From positions 1 through 7,184 of the forward strand of contig QILZ01000227.1 of assembly GCA_003233545.1 (NCBI GenBank): a stretch of 7,184 nucleotides of DNA. Direction: 5' to 3'. Source of the stretch: Spirochaetales bacterium (lineage in GTDB: Bacteria > Spirochaetota > Spirochaetia > SZUA-6). The notes below the pieces were generated by a model, which was not told where the DNA came from, did no database searches, and worked only from the letters and a program-made list of their open reading frames with translations. Positions 5,812 to 7,184 of this stretch are shown here, one piece after another. Both the position numbers and the translations under genes were made by a program. Every line of letters begins with the position of its first letter. Position 1 is the first letter of the stretch.

Positions 5812-7184
5812 TTACTCCTCTACAAGCCAGGTCCTGATTAACTGAGCCACATCTTCCGGATGTTCCCTGGCCATATTTATAGCATTTTCCTGCATCTCGA
5901 GGCGCGCCCTTTCCTCTATGGAGAGCTCGACTTCCACACCCTGTTCTTCGGCGCTTCTTAAGGCGGCTTCACGCATAGCCTGGTGCTGCCGTGCCAGCTC
6001 TTCTTCCCTGAGCCTTCTCCTCCTTTCCATCTCCTTCGATATAAACCTGTACATCAGAGCGGCAAGAAACAATACGCCCAGGGCCAGAATTATGGTAACA
6101 ATTGTCCTCTTTATCTGCATCTGCTTTCTGAACTGTGTATCTTCCTGTTCGAACTGTCTTGTCCGGTCGAACTGAAGTGCCTCTACCGTTACCGAATCAC
6201 CCCTGGTTTTATCATAGCCGATGGCATCTTTTACAAGTGCAATTGCTTTTTTGACATCTTCATCCGGGATCTGTACATATTCTCTTTTGATACTTCCATC
6301 CGGATTAACCATTACCTGTCCTTTATCATCATACTTCTTTTTCCATATACCATCCAGGGCTACTGCTACCGTTAATCTCTTGATCTCCCAGGGACTCTTT
6401 ACCTCTACAATATTCTTCGTATTAACAACTTCATTCTGGGTAACCGAATTTTTAGAATATTTTCCTACAAGATTGGAAAGGTCCTTATATGCCGGAGGTG
6501 TCTGCCCTTCCTGCCCCGGAGGCCCCTCCGGATTAAATCCCGTTCCCTGAAATTTTTCATCGGTCGTCTGTTTGGAAATAGTGATGGAGGGAGTTACTAC
6601 CGTTTCATCGTAAGGAGTCAGGGGGTTATCCTTTTTCATTGTAATGGGAAAATGCTCCTCTGTTTTAATTGTCTCCTTACTCATATCGAGGTTTATATCG
6701 AGCCTTACGATTTCCACCCTGTCCTGCCCGAAAATGTTTTGTAACGATTTCATGATTTCATTCTGATACTGCCGTTCCAGATCCGTTTTTGTTTTAATTT
6801 CTCTTTTTGCAATATCTATCCTGTCGACATCCCTTAGATCTTTAAAATCGTTAAGCTGAATACCATTCTCATCGGTTATGACGATATGATCATCCTTTAA
6901 TCCGGCTACGGCATACTTAATGAGTTTAACAACTCCTTCTATCTTTTTTCTGTTCTGTGTAAAATCGGAACCCGGTTTTGGAGTAATTATTATAACCGGA
7001 TTCTGATCCTCGGAAAACAGTTCCTTCTTCGGTACAACGAGGGTCACACTTACCGCATCTATATCATCGAGAGCAAGCATATGTTGTTCGAGACTTTTTG
7101 TTATCGCCCTCTGCAGATTAACATTTCTTTCAAAATCCGTAATAGTCCACCGCTGCATATCAAAGATCGCCCACGGATTGGTTT
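5812..7184 (-). CDS. fliF: Flagellar MS-ring protein FliF (C-terminal part, 5' end outside window)
   Basis: FliF forms the inner-membrane MS ring, the base on which rotor and export gate are built. The frame is open to the window edge and gives 456 residues. Spirochaetal FliF is usually about 570, so roughly the first 110, with the first membrane helix, are missing. Numbering from the Met at 7158: residues 1-100 look like the second ring-building (YscJ/FliF-type) domain, and about 115-330 like RBM3, with a hydrophilic Pro/Gly/Gln-rich collar insertion near 170-245. The IKRLTVAVALDG stretch (259-270) is the usual FliF signature. A second membrane helix lies at about 352-370, followed by an Arg-rich, charged cytoplasmic helix. 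The tail, AREHPEDVAQLIRTWLVEE (430-448), is the typical FliG-binding end. The TAA stop is 3 bases before fliG, matching the 1:1 FliF-FliG contact. Identity is very secure; only the start is unseen. Confidence 0.97.
   Translation of the reverse strand, partial: TNPWAIFDMQRWTITDFERNVNLQRAITKSLEQHMLALDDIDAVSVTLVVPKKELFSEDQNPVIIITPKPGSDFTQNRKKIEGVVKLIKYAVAGLKDDHIVITDENGIQLNDFKDLRDVDRIDIAKREIKTKTDLERQYQNEIMKSLQNIFGQDRVEIVRLDINLDMSKETIKTEEHFPITMKKDNPLTPYDETVVTPSITISKQTTDEKFQGTGFNPEGPPGQEGQTPPAYKDLSNLVGKYSKNSVTQNEVVNTKNIVEVKSPWEIKRLTVAVALDGIWKKKYDDKGQVMVNPDGSIKREYVQIPDEDVKKAIALVKDAIGYDKTRGDSVTVEALQFDRTRQFEQEDTQFRKQMQIKRTIVTIILALGVLFLAALMYRFISKEMERRRRLREEELARQHQAMREAALRSAEEQGVEVELSIEERARLEMQENAINMAREHPEDVAQLIRTWLVEE
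5815..5820 (-). promoter_or_regulatory. Shine-Dalgarno site of fliG inside the end of fliF
   Basis: The last two sense codons of fliF, GAG GAG, directly precede its TAA stop and serve as the ribosome binding site for fliG, whose ATG begins 6 bases further on. Termination on fliF and initiation on fliG therefore occupy the same ribosome footprint, which suggests translational coupling of the two rotor proteins. Confidence 0.8.

Overview
This window lies inside one long flagellar operon. All eight genes are on the minus strand. In transcription order, from high to low coordinate, they are fliF (3' part), fliG, fliH, fliI, fliJ, flbB, fliK and flgD (5' end only). The gene order, and above all the flbB-type gene between fliJ and fliK, points to a spirochaete (phylum Spirochaetota) with periplasmic flagella. 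The FliG sequence closely resembles the spirochaetal FliG2 type, and the moderate GC with purine-rich coding strands is compatible with that. I do not name a genus.

Layout: FliF (5812-7184, N-terminus outside the window) is the MS-ring protein. FliG (4729-5808) is the rotor/switch protein bound to the FliF C-terminus. FliH (3798-4706), FliI (2412-3770) and FliJ (2000 to about 2437) are the linker/regulator, ATPase and central stalk of the export apparatus. FlbB (1367-1990) is a membrane-anchored coiled-coil protein with an MgtE-N/FliG-like C-terminal domain, known in spirochaetes as a periplasmic collar component. FliK (171-1343) is the hook-length ruler and export-specificity switch. FlgD (1-158) is the hook-cap scaffold. 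The genes therefore run from basal-body base, through export motor and collar, to hook assembly.

The window is almost entirely coding. The gaps between genes are 3, 22, 27, 9, 23 and 12 bases, fliI and fliJ overlap, and no stretch near 300 bases lacks a gene. I found no promoter, terminator, RNA gene, repeat or mobile element, so transcription must start upstream (beyond 7184) and end downstream (below 1). Each internal gene has its own purine-rich Shine-Dalgarno sequence, several of them embedded in the preceding gene's end. Four of the seven starts visible here are best read as TTG.

I found no undescribed system. The points worth a second look are the cluster of TTG starts, the overlapping fliI-fliJ junction, the Lys-rich and Pro-poor FliK, the basic N-terminal tail of FliG, the Gly-every-fourth-residue stretch in FliH, and the FlbB architecture.
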